Below are positions 25,100 to 34,197 of a stretch of DNA of 64,000 nucleotides, piece by piece (positions within the stretch are counted from its first letter, which is position 1; every line of letters starts with the position of its first letter). The stretch covers positions 186,001-250,000 of the forward strand of contig NZ_QXGR01000002.1 of NCBI RefSeq assembly GCF_003604195.1, read 5' to 3'. This DNA comes from Simplicispira lacusdiani (GTDB lineage: Bacteria; Pseudomonadota; Gammaproteobacteria; Burkholderiales; Burkholderiaceae_C). The notes below the pieces were generated by a model that saw only the letters and a program-made list of their open reading frames with translations, was not told where the DNA came from and did no database searches. Both the position numbers and the translations under genes were made by a program.

Positions 25100-25865
25100 G
25101 GCGATCCCGGTACTGGCGGTAAGCAGGCGAATGCCAGAGACGCAAGAGGCTGCGCAGATGCCATCCGAGATGGCGGAGATGGCGTCGGCTGGCCCTGCTG
25201 GCCTCATGCACCACAGACGCGCCGGGAGCCTCTACCAGCCGATACCCGGCCAACTGCAGTCGAAGACAGATATCCACATCCTCGCAATACATGTGGTACG
25301 ACTCATCAAAACCCTGCAATTGTTGGTACGCAGCCCTGCGAAACAACAGCAGCGCCGCATTGGCCCAGTCGGGAGTAGCCGACGGCATGTGGCGATCCGA
25401 CGCACGGCCGAGGTAGCGGCACAGCAGCGCCTTCGGGGTGGGGACACGGCGCGCATGGTCTTGCGGCTTCCCGTGCGGATCGAACTGGCGAGGATAGACA
25501 CCACCCACACCGTCCTGCAAGGCTGCCTGAACCATGGCCCGCCAAGGCTCCTGGTGCCAGGAGATATCCGGATTCATCACCGCAAAATAAGGCGCTGGGA
25601 TTGGCTGCAATTGATCCTGCAGAAAGGCGTGGTTATGGTTGGCGCCAAACCCCTGGGGTTTGTTATTGCATATCAACCGGACATCCAGCTTGCCCTGCCA
25701 GGCACCATCGCTGCGGGCGAGCGCCTGCGTCAGGTCAGGCTCGGCGATATTGAGTGTGATCCACACCCTGGAAATCCAGCCCCCCGATGACCGGGACAGC
25801 AAGGTCAGCAATTGCAGCACCTGCGCGCCATGCCCATGGCTAACGATGGAGAGTGCAATGGACAC
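25080..25865 (-). CDS. Glycosyltransferase family 2, WbbL/RfbN-like rhamnosyltransferase
   Basis: GT-A transferase of 261 residues. ALSIVSHGHGAQVLQLL opens the fold, ICNNKPQGFGANHNHAF and YFAVMNPDISW give the nucleotide and metal sites (NPD), and NAALLLFRRAAYQQLQGFDESYHMYCEDVDICLRL is the typical rhamnosyltransferase C-terminal motif. The start codon is GTG. It lies 19 bases after rmlC and overlaps the next glycosyltransferase by 20 bases. Confidence 0.86.
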   Translation of the reverse strand: MSIALSIVSHGHGAQVLQLLTLLSRSSGGWISRVWITLNIAEPDLTQALARSDGAWQGKLDVRLICNNKPQGFGANHNHAFLQDQLQPIPAPYFAVMNPDISWHQEPWRAMVQAALQDGVGGVYPRQFDPHGKPQDHARRVPTPKALLCRYLGRASDRHMPSATPDWANAALLLFRRAAYQQLQGFDESYHMYCEDVDICLRLQLAGYRLVEAPGASVVHEASRASRRHLRHLGWHLRSLLRLWHSPAYRQYRDRHEQHSG

Positions 25866-25884
25866 GGGGCCGCCGATCCCCAGA

Positions 25885-26445
25885 TCAAGCGAACAGTTCT
25901 TCCGGGCTCAGCCCGGCCAGCAAGGGGGCCGCGCGGTCCTTGGCTGAAAGCAGAGGCTGCTCTCCATGCACAACCGGCCAAACGACACCGATCTGCGGAT
26001 CGTTCCACGCGATAGAGCGCTCATGCTGCGGTGCATAGTAGTCGGTGGTCTTATAGAGAAAATCAGCACTCTCGCTCAGCACCAGGAAACCATGGGCGAA
26101 CCCCGGAGGCACCCACAACTGGCGATGGTTCTCGGCACTCAATTCCACGCCCACCCATTGCCCAAAGGTGGGTGAACTGCGGCGCACATCCACCGCCACA
26201 TCGAACACGGCACCCTGCACCACGCGCACCAGCTTGCCCTGGGGTTGCTGGATCTGGTAGTGCAGGCCACGCAGCACGCCCTTGCTGCTGCGGCTGTGGT
26301 TGTCCTGCACGAATTCGTGGTTCGTGCCCGTGGCCTCATTGAAGGCGCGCTGGTTGAAGCTCTCGAAGAAAAACCCGCGCGCATCGCCGAACACCTTGGG
26401 TTCGATCAACACAACGTCAGGAATGGACAGACGGCTGGCTTGCAT
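25885..26445 (-). CDS. rfbC: dTDP-4-dehydrorhamnose 3,5-epimerase RmlC
   Basis: Third enzyme of dTDP-L-rhamnose synthesis, 186 residues, a cupin dimer. PKVFGDARGFFFESFN, then FVQDNHSRSSKGVLRGLHYQ with the catalytic His, and LWVPPGFAHGFLVLSESADFLYKTTDYY with the conserved Tyr all match the family. ATG at 26445 gives the usual family length; the frame is open further upstream only because it runs through rmlA. It follows rmlA by 7 bases. Confidence 0.96.
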   Translation of the reverse strand: MQASRLSIPDVVLIEPKVFGDARGFFFESFNQRAFNEATGTNHEFVQDNHSRSSKGVLRGLHYQIQQPQGKLVRVVQGAVFDVAVDVRRSSPTFGQWVGVELSAENHRQLWVPPGFAHGFLVLSESADFLYKTTDYYAPQHERSIAWNDPQIGVVWPVVHGEQPLLSAKDRAAPLLAGLSPEELFA

Positions 26446-26452
26446 GGCGGGC

Positions 26453-27337
26453 TCAGTAGATTTTTTCTTGAAGCAAACGCAGCAGGTACTGGCCATAGCC
26501 ATTCTTCGCCAATGGCTGCGCCAGGCGCTGCAACTGCTCGCTGTCGATCCATCGGCCGCGCCAGGCGATTTCCTCGGGGCAGGCGATCTTGAGCCCCTGG
26601 CGGTGCTCCAGCGTGGCGATGAACTGGCTGGCCTCCAGCAGGCTCTCGTGCGTGCCGGTGTCCAGCCAGGCATAGCCCCGGCCCATGATCTCGACATTGA
26701 GCTCGCCCTGCTCCAGGTACAGGCGATTCAGGTCGGTGATCTCCAATTCGCCACGGGCCGATGGCTTGAGGCCTTTGGCGAGTCGGACCACCTGGTTGTC
26801 GTAGAAATACAGACCCGTCACCGCATAGCTGGACTTGGGAGCCTTGGGCTTTTCTTCCAGCGACAGCACCTTGCCCTGGGCATCGAACTCAGCCACGCCG
26901 TAGCGCTCGGGATCGTGCACATGGTAAGCGAACACGCTGGCCCCCTCGACCCGCTGGGTGGCGTTGCCCAGCAGTTCATGGAAATCGTGGCCATGGAAGA
27001 TGTTGTCGCCCAGCACCAGCGCGCTGGGCGAGTCGCCGACGAACTGCTCGCCGATGATGAAGGCCTGCGCCAAGCCGTCCGGGCTGGGTTGCACGGCGTA
27101 CTGCAGGTGGATGCCCCACTGGCTTCCATCGCCGAGCAGCTGCTCGAAGCGCGGCGTGTCCTGCGGCGTGCTGATGACCAGGATGTCGCGGATGCCCGCC
27201 AGCATCAGGGTGCTGAGCGGGTAGTAGATCATGGGCTTGTCGTACACCGGCAGCAGTTGCTTGCTGATGGCGAGCGTGGCGGGGTGGAGCCGGGTGCCGG
27301 AACCGCCGGCGAGGATGATGCCTTTGCGTGCTGTCAT
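26453..27337 (-). CDS. rfbA: Glucose-1-phosphate thymidylyltransferase RmlA
   Basis: First enzyme of dTDP-L-rhamnose synthesis, 294 residues. It has the nucleotidyltransferase signature [16 protein letters not shown] at about 5-20, [36 protein letters not shown] with the metal-binding Asp, and [18 protein letters not shown]. dTDP-rhamnose usually feeds back on this enzyme. It is encoded 12 bases after rmlD. Confidence 0.97.
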   Translation of the reverse strand: MTARKGIILAGGSGTRLHPATLAISKQLLPVYDKPMIYYPLSTLMLAGIRDILVISTPQDTPRFEQLLGDGSQWGIHLQYAVQPSPDGLAQAFIIGEQFVGDSPSALVLGDNIFHGHDFHELLGNATQRVEGASVFAYHVHDPERYGVAEFDAQGKVLSLEEKPKAPKSSYAVTGLYFYDNQVVRLAKGLKPSARGELEITDLNRLYLEQGELNVEIMGRGYAWLDTGTHESLLEASQFIATLEHRQGLKIACPEEIAWRGRWIDSEQLQRLAQPLAKNGYGQYLLRLLQEKIY

Positions 27338-27349
27338 GGTCGGTGTGCG

Positions 27350-28240
27350 TCAGAGGATCTCGGTGAGCATGCGCGCCACACCCGCTTGCCAATGCGGGAG
27401 CTGGAGGCCGAAGATGGTTTGCAATTTGCAGGTGTCCAGGCGCGAATTGTGCGGGCGCCGGGCCGGCGTGGGGAAGGCACTGGTCGGCACGGGCGCAATG
27501 TCATTCACCATGAATTTCATAGCATCTTGCGCTTGCCTGGCGTGATCAATAGCGAATTTTGCATAGGCATGCCAAGTTGTTTCGCCAGCGGCCACGCAAT
27601 GGTAGAGCCCGCCGTCTTCGGGATGCCGCCGGACATGCCTGACGGCATGGGCCGTCACGTCGGCGAGCAGATCCGCGCCCGTGGGCGCTCCCCACTGGTC
27701 GTCGATGACCGTCAGGCGCTCGCGCTCCTGCGCCAAGCGCAGCATGGTCTTGGCGAAGTTGCCGCCACGCGCTGCATAGACCCAGCTCGTGCGCAGGATC
27801 AGGTGCCGGCAGCCCGATTGCTGGATGAGCTGCTCGCCCTCCCATTTGGTGCGGCCGTAGACGCTGAGGGGCGCGGGGACATCGGCCTCGACCCAGGGCC
27901 GGCTGCCGCTGCCATCGAACACGTAGTCGGTGCTGTAATGCACCAGCCAGGCGCCCAGGCGTGCGGCCTCTTCAGCCAAAACTCCAGGGCTGGTGGCGTT
28001 GAGCAAGCGCGCGAACTCGGGCTCGCTCTCGGCCTTGTCCACGGCGGTGTGGGCGGCGGCGTTGACGATGACATCGGGACGCAAGGCCCGGACGGTATCG
28101 CGGATACCTTCCGGCTGGCTGAAATCGCCGCAGTGTGCCTGGCTATCGAAATCGAGCGCGGTCACCGTCCCCAGCACGGACAGGCTGCGCTGCAGTTCCC
28201 AGCCGACCTGCCCGCCCTTGCCCAGCAGCAGGATGTTCAT
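27350..28240 (-). CDS. rfbD: dTDP-4-dehydrorhamnose reductase RmlD
   Basis: Last enzyme of dTDP-L-rhamnose synthesis, 296 residues. The start [20 protein letters not shown] has the Rossmann glycine motif, [23 protein letters not shown] follows, and the catalytic pair is in [11 protein letters not shown]. The end, [25 protein letters not shown], is diagnostic. ATG at 28240 makes a 4-base overlap with rmlB; the frame stays open upstream only by running through rmlB. Confidence 0.96.
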   Translation of the reverse strand: MNILLLGKGGQVGWELQRSLSVLGTVTALDFDSQAHCGDFSQPEGIRDTVRALRPDVIVNAAAHTAVDKAESEPEFARLLNATSPGVLAEEAARLGAWLVHYSTDYVFDGSGSRPWVEADVPAPLSVYGRTKWEGEQLIQQSGCRHLILRTSWVYAARGGNFAKTMLRLAQERERLTVIDDQWGAPTGADLLADVTAHAVRHVRRHPEDGGLYHCVAAGETTWHAYAKFAIDHARQAQDAMKFMVNDIAPVPTSAFPTPARRPHNSRLDTCKLQTIFGLQLPHWQAGVARMLTEIL

Positions 28241-29304
28241 GCGGCCGCGCCTTCGTACTGCTTGGCGACCCACTCGCGGTAGGCGCCGCTTTGCACCTGC
28301 GCCACCCAGTCGGGATGGTCCAGGTACCACTGCACCGTCTTGCGGATACCGGTGTCGAAGGTCTCGAACGGCTTCCAGCCCAGTTCGCGCTCGATCTTGC
28401 GGGCGTCGATGGCATAGCGCCGGTCGTGGCCGGGGCGATCCTTCACATAGGTGATCTGCGTGCGGTAGCTCTGGCCGTCGGCGCGCGGGCGCAACTCGTC
28501 CAGCAGGGCGCAAACCGTGTTCACGATGTCGATGTTGGGCTTCTCGTTCCAGCCGCCGACGTTGTAGGTCTCCCCCACCTTGCCCGCTTCGAGCACGCGG
28601 CGGATGGCGCTGCAATGGTCCTTGACGTAGAGCCAGTCACGGATCTGCATGCCGTCGCCATACACGGGCAGGCTCTTACCGGCCAGCGCGTTGACGATCA
28701 TCAGCGGGATGAGCTTTTCCGGGAAGTGGTAGGGTCCATAGTTATTGCTGCAGTTGGTGGTGAGCACCGGCAGGCCGTAGGTATGGTGCCAGGCACGCAC
28801 GAGGTGGTCGCTGGCGGCCTTGCTGGCGCTGTACGGGCTGTTGGGCTCGCAGTTGTGCGTTTCGGTGAACGCGGGAGCATCGGGCGCCAAGGTGCCGTAG
28901 ACCTCGTCGGTGCTCACGTGCAGGAAGCGGAATGCTTCTTTCTCGATCGCTGGAAGCGCTTGCCAGTAGTGTCTCGCAGCCTCCAAGAGCCTGAAACTGC
29001 CGACGACGTTGGTCTGGATGAAGTCCTCGGGACCGTGGATGGAGCGGTCAACGTGCGATTCGGCCGCGAAATTCACGATGGCGCGGGGCCGGTGTTCGGC
29101 CAGGAGACGGTCCAGCAGCGCCCGGTCACCGATGTCACCCTGCACGAAAACATGGCGCGCATCGCCTCGCACGCTGGCCAGGTTGTGCAGATTGCCCGCG
29201 TAGGTCAGCTTGTCGAGGTTGACGACGCCCTCGCTGGAGCCGCCGAGCCAGTCGAGAACGAAATTGGCGCCGATGAAGCCGGCGCCGCCGGTGACGAGGA
29301 TCAT
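28237..29304 (-). CDS. rfbB: dTDP-glucose 4,6-dehydratase RmlB
   Basis: Second enzyme of dTDP-L-rhamnose synthesis, 355 residues. [17 protein letters not shown] is the NAD site at about 4-20, [11 protein letters not shown] carries the catalytic Thr-Asp-Glu triad, and [23 protein letters not shown] the Tyr-Lys pair. It is the first gene of a run that continues without promoter-sized gaps through rml, two glycosyltransferase genes and gspE to gspD. A weak GATAAT element (29349-29344) lies 40 bases upstream of the start. Confidence 0.97.
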   Translation of the reverse strand: MILVTGGAGFIGANFVLDWLGGSSEGVVNLDKLTYAGNLHNLASVRGDARHVFVQGDIGDRALLDRLLAEHRPRAIVNFAAESHVDRSIHGPEDFIQTNVVGSFRLLEAARHYWQALPAIEKEAFRFLHVSTDEVYGTLAPDAPAFTETHNCEPNSPYSASKAASDHLVRAWHHTYGLPVLTTNCSNNYGPYHFPEKLIPLMIVNALAGKSLPVYGDGMQIRDWLYVKDHCSAIRRVLEAGKVGETYNVGGWNEKPNIDIVNTVCALLDELRPRADGQSYRTQITYVKDRPGHDRRYAIDARKIERELGWKPFETFDTGIRKTVQWYLDHPDWVAQVQSGAYREWVAKQYEGAAA

Positions 29305-29343
29305 GGGATAGACCGTTGTTAGAGCCTGCAGGCAAAGCTTGCG

Positions 29344-29369
29344 ATTATCCCACCACCCCGGCCCCGACC
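29344..29369 (-). promoter_or_regulatory. Possible promoter for the rml-gsp operon
   Basis: In the 96-base gap upstream of rmlB the minus strand has GATAAT (29349-29344), a good -10. The best -35 candidate, TTACAG, is 19 bases upstream, which is wider than usual. Read-through from the acyl-CoA reductase gene is an alternative source of transcription. Confidence 0.28.
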
Positions 29370-29400
29370 TGTAACCATTTACCCTGGGGGCGCGCAGCCC

Positions 29401-31386
29401 TCAGAAATGGATGCCGCGCATCATCTGCTGCAGCGCGATGGCCTCGGCCGACAGCTGCGGCTTACCGCTCTTGTCGCCCTTGGCCGCCGTCGAGTCGGGG
29501 AACATGCGGAAGCTGGCGTTCATGCCGATCTGCGCCACGCGCGGCACCAGGGCGTGCAGCACCTGCCCCAGGATGCCCAGGCGCGTGGCGATGCGCACGG
29601 GCTTGAAGATGCAGGCCTGGGCAATCATGTCGGCGGCCTCCTCGGGACTGAGCGTGGGCACGTTGTTGTAGATCTGCGTGGGCGCGATCATGGGCGTGCG
29701 CACCAGCGGCATGTTGATGGTGGTGAAGGTGATGCCCTGGTCGGCGAACTCGCTCGATGCGCAGCGCGTCCAGGCATCGAGCGCCGCCTTGCTGGCCACG
29801 TAGGCGGAGAAACGAGGCGCGTTCGTCAGCACGCCGATGGAGCTGATGTTCACCACATGGCCCTTGCGCTTTTCCACCATGCCGGGCAAAAAGCCCATGG
29901 TGACGCGCAGGCAGCCGAAGTAGTTGAGCTGCATGGTGCGCTCGTAATCGTGGAAACGGTCGTAGCTCGACTCGATGGCGCGGCGGATGGAGCGGCCCGC
30001 GTTGTTGATGAGGAAATCCACACCGCCATGGTCGGCGATGAGCTGCCGCACGAAGCGGTCGCAGTCGGGCATGTCGGCGATGTCGGCCGCATAGGCGATG
30101 AACTGGTAGCCCTTGGCCTTGGCTTCCTGGCAAGCGGCGTCGAGCTTGTCCTGGTCGCGTCCGCAGATGATGGTGGTGGCGCCCGCCTCGGCGAACTTGT
30201 GCGCCGCCGCCAGGCCGATGCCCGACGACCCGCCCGTCACCAGCACCACCTTGCCGCCCACCGTGCCCTTGAGCGTGCGGTCGATGAACAGCTCGGGGTC
30301 GAGGTGGCGCTCCCAGTAGTCCCACAGCCGCCAGGCATAGTCCTTGAGGTTGGGGCATTCCACCCCGGAGCCCTTGAGCGCCGCCAGCGTTTCGCGGCAG
30401 TCGAAGCGCGTGGGGTAGTTCACGAAGGTGAGCATGTCCTCGGGCAGACCCAGGTCCTTGAGCACGGCATTGCGCACGCGGCGCACCGGCGCGATGGCCA
30501 TCAGGCTTTTCTTCACGCCCTTGGGGATGAAACCCAGCAGGGCCGCGTTGACGAACAGGTTCATGCGCGGCGCATGCGCGGCGCGCGAGAAGATGTCGAG
30601 CACGTCGCCCACGCGGTAGCCCACCGGATCGACCAGATGGAAGCATTTTTTGCCGATCGACGGCTGGTGGCTGATCACGTTGATCGCATTGACCACGAAG
30701 TCCACCGGCACGATGTTCACGCGCCCGCCCTCCAGGCCCACGGCGGGCATCCACGGCGGCAGCAGCTGGCGCATGCGCTGGATGAGCTTGAAGAAGTAGT
30801 ACGGGCCGTCGATCTTGTCCATCTCGCCGGTCGTGCTGTCACCCACCACCATGGCCGGGCGGTACACCGTCCAGGGCATCTTGCAGTCCTGGCGCACGAT
30901 CTTTTCGCTCTCGTGCTTGGTCATGAAATACGGGTGTTCCAGGCCCTCGGCCTCCTCGAACATGTCCTCGCGGAACACGCCCTCGTACAGGCCGGCCGCG
31001 GCGATGGACGAGACGAGATGGAAATGGCCGGCGTCGATGGCCCGTGCGAAATCGACCGTGTTGCGCGTGCCCTCGATGTTCACGGCCACCTGGCTCTCGG
31101 TGTCGGCCGAAAGGTCGTAGACGGCGGCCAGGTGGTGAAAGTGGTCGATCTGGCCCTTGAGCTTCTTCACATCCTCGGACGACACCCCGAGCTTCTTCGC
31201 CGTGAGGTCGCCGAACACCGGCACAGCGCGCGTGGCACTCACGCCCCAGTAGCGGCGCAGTTCGGCCACCTTGTCCGCGCTCTCCTTGCGCAGCAGGAAA
31301 TACACCACGCTGCCCTTGCGCTCCAGGAGCTTTTTGACCAGCCGCTTGCCAATGAACCCTGTCGCCCCTGTCACGAAATACTGCAT
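29401..31386 (-). CDS. Two-domain SDR fatty acyl-CoA reductase (Marinobacter FAR type)
   Basis: Enzyme of 661 residues with two SDR halves, co-linear and strongly alike over its whole length to the Marinobacter fatty acyl-CoA reductase that makes fatty alcohols for wax esters (also 661 residues as I recall it). The N-terminal extended SDR has VTGATGFIGKRL (5-16) and HPYFMTKHESEK; the C-terminal classical SDR has VTGGSSGIGLAAA near 380, NNAGRSIRRA and the YVASK pair near 528. The shared block RTMQLNYFG-RVTMGF and NISSIGVLTNAPRFSAYV are characteristic. ATG at 31386 has GGAG 7 bases upstream. It is divergent from the phasin gene. Whether it reduces acyl-CoA to alcohol here is inferred. Confidence 0.85.
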   Translation of the reverse strand: MQYFVTGATGFIGKRLVKKLLERKGSVVYFLLRKESADKVAELRRYWGVSATRAVPVFGDLTAKKLGVSSEDVKKLKGQIDHFHHLAAVYDLSADTESQVAVNIEGTRNTVDFARAIDAGHFHLVSSIAAAGLYEGVFREDMFEEAEGLEHPYFMTKHESEKIVRQDCKMPWTVYRPAMVVGDSTTGEMDKIDGPYYFFKLIQRMRQLLPPWMPAVGLEGGRVNIVPVDFVVNAINVISHQPSIGKKCFHLVDPVGYRVGDVLDIFSRAAHAPRMNLFVNAALLGFIPKGVKKSLMAIAPVRRVRNAVLKDLGLPEDMLTFVNYPTRFDCRETLAALKGSGVECPNLKDYAWRLWDYWERHLDPELFIDRTLKGTVGGKVVLVTGGSSGIGLAAAHKFAEAGATTIICGRDQDKLDAACQEAKAKGYQFIAYAADIADMPDCDRFVRQLIADHGGVDFLINNAGRSIRRAIESSYDRFHDYERTMQLNYFGCLRVTMGFLPGMVEKRKGHVVNISSIGVLTNAPRFSAYVASKAALDAWTRCASSEFADQGITFTTINMPLVRTPMIAPTQIYNNVPTLSPEEAADMIAQACIFKPVRIATRLGILGQVLHALVPRVAQIGMNASFRMFPDSTAAKGDKSGKPQLSAEAIALQQMMRGIHF

Positions 31387-31609
31387 GGGAATACTCCTGT
31401 TGATCGCTGCATTCATTCTTGCCCAGCCGCATGGCCGCAGGCTTCAGCAAAAACCCGTGCCGATGCTACCCAAACCGCATATCCTAGACGGCAGGCTCTA
31501 CGCTTTTAGGAGCGCGCACCTACACGGCACAGGGCACAGCGCGTACAGTCCGGCCTATGCCAAAAGCAGATCGCCGCGGCACCCATTTCATCCCTTCCTT
31601 GGAGGCCAC

Positions 31610-32266
31610 ATGGTCAAGAAACTGCAAAAACTCAGCAACGACAAGAAAAAGACTGGCGCTCAGTTGTCCAGCACCGTCAAGGACTCGGCACAGCAGATCT
31701 GGCTGGCCGGCCTGGGCGCTTTCTCCAAGGCCCAGGAAGAAGGCGGCAAGGTGTTCGAGGCCCTGGTGAAGGAAGGCCTGTCCATCCAGCGCAAGACCCA
31801 GGCCGTGGCCGAGGAAAAGATCTCGGAAGCCACCAGCCGCGTGACCAGCATGGCCAGCGACATCGGCTCGCGCGCCGCCGGTCAGTGGGACAAATTGGAA
31901 AACATCTTCGAAGACCGCGTGGCCACCGCCCTGTCCAAGCTGGGCGTGCCCTCTGCCCGCGACCTGGACGTGCTCAACGCCCGCATCGACGCCCTGGCCA
32001 AGAGCCTGGGCAAGGCCCCGCCAGCCAAGGAGGCCGCCAAGCCCGCCGCCAAGAAGGCTGCGGCAAAGCCCGCGACGAAGAAGGCCGTGGCCAAGCCCGC
32101 AGCCAAGAAGGTCGCCGCCAAGCCGGCCGCCAAACCCGCCGTGAAGGCCGCGCCCAAGGCCGCCGTCAAGAAGACCACCGCCAAGGCACGCGCCCCCTTC
32201 CCCAAGGTGGCTCCGCGTGGCACCGACACCGCGCAGGCAGCGGACGGCGCGGCCAGCGCCGCCTGA
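31610..32266 (+). CDS. Phasin with histone-like Lys/Ala/Pro tail (PhaF-like)
   Basis: Polyhydroxyalkanoate granule-associated protein of 218 residues. The N-terminal phasin domain is amphipathic (QQIWLAGLGAFSKAQEEGGKVFEALVKEG), with a helical stretch to about 130. The tail, about 137-185, repeats PAAKKAAAKPATKK-type units like histone H1 or AlgP, as in PhaF, which binds DNA and helps share granules between daughter cells. ATG at 31610 has GGAGG about 4 bases upstream. It implies that the organism stores PHA. A hairpin at 32307-32341 may end its transcript. Confidence 0.9.
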   Translation: MVKKLQKLSNDKKKTGAQLSSTVKDSAQQIWLAGLGAFSKAQEEGGKVFEALVKEGLSIQRKTQAVAEEKISEATSRVTSMASDIGSRAAGQWDKLENIFEDRVATALSKLGVPSARDLDVLNARIDALAKSLGKAPPAKEAAKPAAKKAAAKPATKKAVAKPAAKKVAAKPAAKPAVKAAPKAAVKKTTAKARAPFPKVAPRGTDTAQAADGAASAA

Positions 32267-32306
32267 TCGCCCCATGGCATGCCGCAGGGACCCCGGTTCC
32301 TGCACG

Positions 32307-32341
32307 CAGCGGCTGTCACGCCCAAGGTGTGACAGCCGCTG
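32307..32341 (+). terminator. Perfect 13-base hairpin after the phasin gene
   Basis: CAGCGGCTGTCAC (32307-32319) pairs perfectly with GTGACAGCCGCTG (32329-32341) around a 9-base loop, 40 bases past the phasin stop. No T run follows, so it may act as an mRNA 3'-end protector or a factor-dependent terminator. Confidence 0.55.
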
Positions 32342-32449
32342 TGCATTCATACCCCCAGAATGCCGCAGTGCAGCATTCCGGGCGCCTGAAAACGTCGGTT
32401 AGAGTAGTCCCAGAAAAGCATTCCATCCGAGGCATGAGGGCCAGTACAC

Positions 32450-33103
32450 ATGGTGAAAAAAGCGCCGCGCCGCACCGCTGAACGCATACTGGAAGTCACG
32501 CTCGAACTGTTCAACCGGTTTGGCGAGCCCAACGTCTCGACCACCCTCATCTCCGCCGAGCTGCGCATCAGCCCCGGCAACCTCTACTACCACTACCCGG
32601 CCAAGGACGAGCTCATCAACGCGCTGTTCGACCGCTACGAGCGCTCGCTGACCGAACTGCTCGGCGCCAGCGGCGGCGTGCGCAACGTCGAGGACGCATG
32701 GTTCTTCATGCACACGCTGTTCGAGCTGATCTGGCAGTACCGCTTCCTCTACCGCGACCTCAACGACCTGCTGTCGAAGAACCGCCGGCTCGAAAAGCAC
32801 TTCCAGGTCGTGCTGCACAACAAGACCCACGCCGTGCGCAACCTGCTCGACGGCATGGCGCGCGCCGGTGCCCTGCAGATCGATGCGCGCGAGCTCGAAC
32901 CCACCGCCACCAGCATGGTGGTGGTGCTGACCTACTGGCTCAGCTTCGAGTACGTGCGCGACCCGCGCCGCGCCCTCGAACCCGAGAGCGCCCAGGCCGC
33001 GCTGCTGCGCGGCGCGCACCACGTCCTCAACCTGCTCATGCCCTACCTCGAACCCGGCCAGCGCGCCCACCTATTACAGCTGGCCAGCGCCTACTCGCAG
33101 TGA
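32450..33103 (+). CDS. TetR-family transcriptional regulator
   Basis: DNA-binding repressor of 217 residues. The helix-turn-helix is at about 10-55 (RILEVTLELFNRFGEPNVSTTLISAELRISPGNLYYHYPAKDELI), with the NLYYHYPAKDEL end typical of TetR proteins. The ligand domain has WFFMHTLFELIWQYRFLYRDLNDLLSKN, seen in the TetR subgroup found beside PHA or fatty-acid genes. It lies 183 bases downstream of the phasin gene on the same strand and might control that gene or the acyl-CoA reductase gene. Confidence 0.88.
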   Translation: MVKKAPRRTAERILEVTLELFNRFGEPNVSTTLISAELRISPGNLYYHYPAKDELINALFDRYERSLTELLGASGGVRNVEDAWFFMHTLFELIWQYRFLYRDLNDLLSKNRRLEKHFQVVLHNKTHAVRNLLDGMARAGALQIDARELEPTATSMVVVLTYWLSFEYVRDPRRALEPESAQAALLRGAHHVLNLLMPYLEPGQRAHLLQLASAYSQ

Positions 33104-33104
33104 A

Positions 33105-33232
33105 CAACCCCCTATGTCGCTTCGCTCCTTCCCCCTTCTCTGGCATCGCTGCGCGATGCGGAAGGGGAACGCCCCCAGCGCGGCGGGGCGGCCCTTGCGC
33201 GGGGGCCACCAGCCTGGGCAGCGCCATTCGCG
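33105..33232 (+). repeat. Family-1 gene-end repeat, copy A
   Basis: Starts within 3 bases of the TetR stop, in sense orientation. It has CCTTCCCCCTTCTCTGG, a GCATCGC-tgc-GCGATGC hairpin, GGAAGGGGA, then CAGCGCGGCGGGGCGGCCC and TTGCGCGG, shared with copies at 35060, 50980 and 59217. Confidence 0.85.
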
Positions 33233-33321
33233 CACCATGAAGAGCTAAAGCAAAGATTCTCTTTCCCTTCCGGCCCCGCCCCCGCCTTCTTAAAAAAACC
33301 AACCAGACCACGGAGACACAC

Positions 33322-34095
33322 ATGGCGAAATGGACCCCCTTCCCCCACGCTGGCGACTACCAGTTCGACGCCGCCAGCCTGAAGAAACAATGGGCCCGCC
33401 TGCACGCCGGCGACGCCGAACCCCTGCCCAAGGACGCCGCCGTGCTCCAGGCCTGGGCCCACTTCCACAACGGTGATTTCCAGCGGGCCGCCGAGGCCGG
33501 CATGGAAGCCGGAGGCGCCGGCCTCACGGTGGCCAACAAGGCCACGGCCATCTACGCCACCTACCTCGAAAAGAAGGAAAAGGCGCGCCTGGACCTGTTC
33601 CTGCAAGTGGCCGAACAGGCCGAGGCGCAGGCCGCCGAAGACCCCCAGAACGCCAACGCCTGGTACTGGCATGCCTACGCGCTGGGACGCTACAGCCAGG
33701 GCATCAGCGTGGCCAAGGCGCTGGCCCAGGGTCTGGGCGGCAAGATCAAGGAATCGCTGGAAAAAGCCATCGCCCTGGCGCCCAAGCATGCCGACGCGCG
33801 CATCGCGCTGGGCGCCTTCCACGCCGAGGTGATCGACAAGGTGGGCTCGTTGATCGGCGGCATGACCTATGGCGCCAAGAAGGACACCGGACTCAAGCTG
33901 TTCCAGGAGGCGCTCAAGCTCAACCCGGGCTCGGCCATCGCCATGATCGAATACGCCAACGCCCTCGTCATGCTCGACGGCGACAAGAAGATGAAGGAAG
34001 CCACCGCGCTCTACGAGCAAGCCGCCGCGAGCGAACCGCTGGACGCCATGGAACGCCTGGACGTGGAAATGGCACGCGCAGAGTTGGAAGAGTAA
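33322..34095 (+). CDS. TPR-repeat protein
   Basis: Soluble protein of 257 residues without a signal peptide, made of tetratricopeptide-like helical pairs (VLQAWAHFHNGDFQRAAEAGMEAG, AWYWHAYALGRYSQGISVAKALA, LKLFQEALKLNPGSAIAMIEYANALVMLDG, EATALYEQAAASEPLDAMERLDVEMARAEL). TPR proteins are scaffolds, so no activity is predicted. The start ATG follows GGAGACACAC. It lies between a family-1 repeat upstream and a diverged copy immediately downstream, and converges with coaX. Confidence 0.8.
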   Translation: MAKWTPFPHAGDYQFDAASLKKQWARLHAGDAEPLPKDAAVLQAWAHFHNGDFQRAAEAGMEAGGAGLTVANKATAIYATYLEKKEKARLDLFLQVAEQAEAQAAEDPQNANAWYWHAYALGRYSQGISVAKALAQGLGGKIKESLEKAIALAPKHADARIALGAFHAEVIDKVGSLIGGMTYGAKKDTGLKLFQEALKLNPGSAIAMIEYANALVMLDGDKKMKEATALYEQAAASEPLDAMERLDVEMARAELEE

Positions 34096-34188
34096 CCCCC
34101 CGCGCGCTGCGGGAAGGGGAACGCCGCCAGCGCGGCGAAACGGCCCGCGCCCGCCTCATGGGGCTGCGCGCCAGGCCGTGGATGCGTG
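34096..34188 (+). repeat. Family-1 gene-end repeat, copy B (diverged, partial)
   Basis: Begins directly after the TPR gene stop. GCGCTGCGGGAAGGGGAACGCC and CCAGCGCGGC match copy A, while the 5' hairpin is missing and the GGGGCGGCCC block is altered. Confidence 0.6.
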
Positions 34189-34197
34189 CTCCCTTCG

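Noticed and set aside
27500..27575. Likeness to the family-2 repeat inside rmlD
   Set aside because: The protein region aligns with ordinary RmlD without extra length, and the DNA match is short, so chance is the simpler explanation.
29407..31509. Long plus-strand open frame opposite the acyl-CoA reductase
   Set aside because: Composition-driven shadow rich in His, Arg and Ala; no recognisable motif and no start signal.
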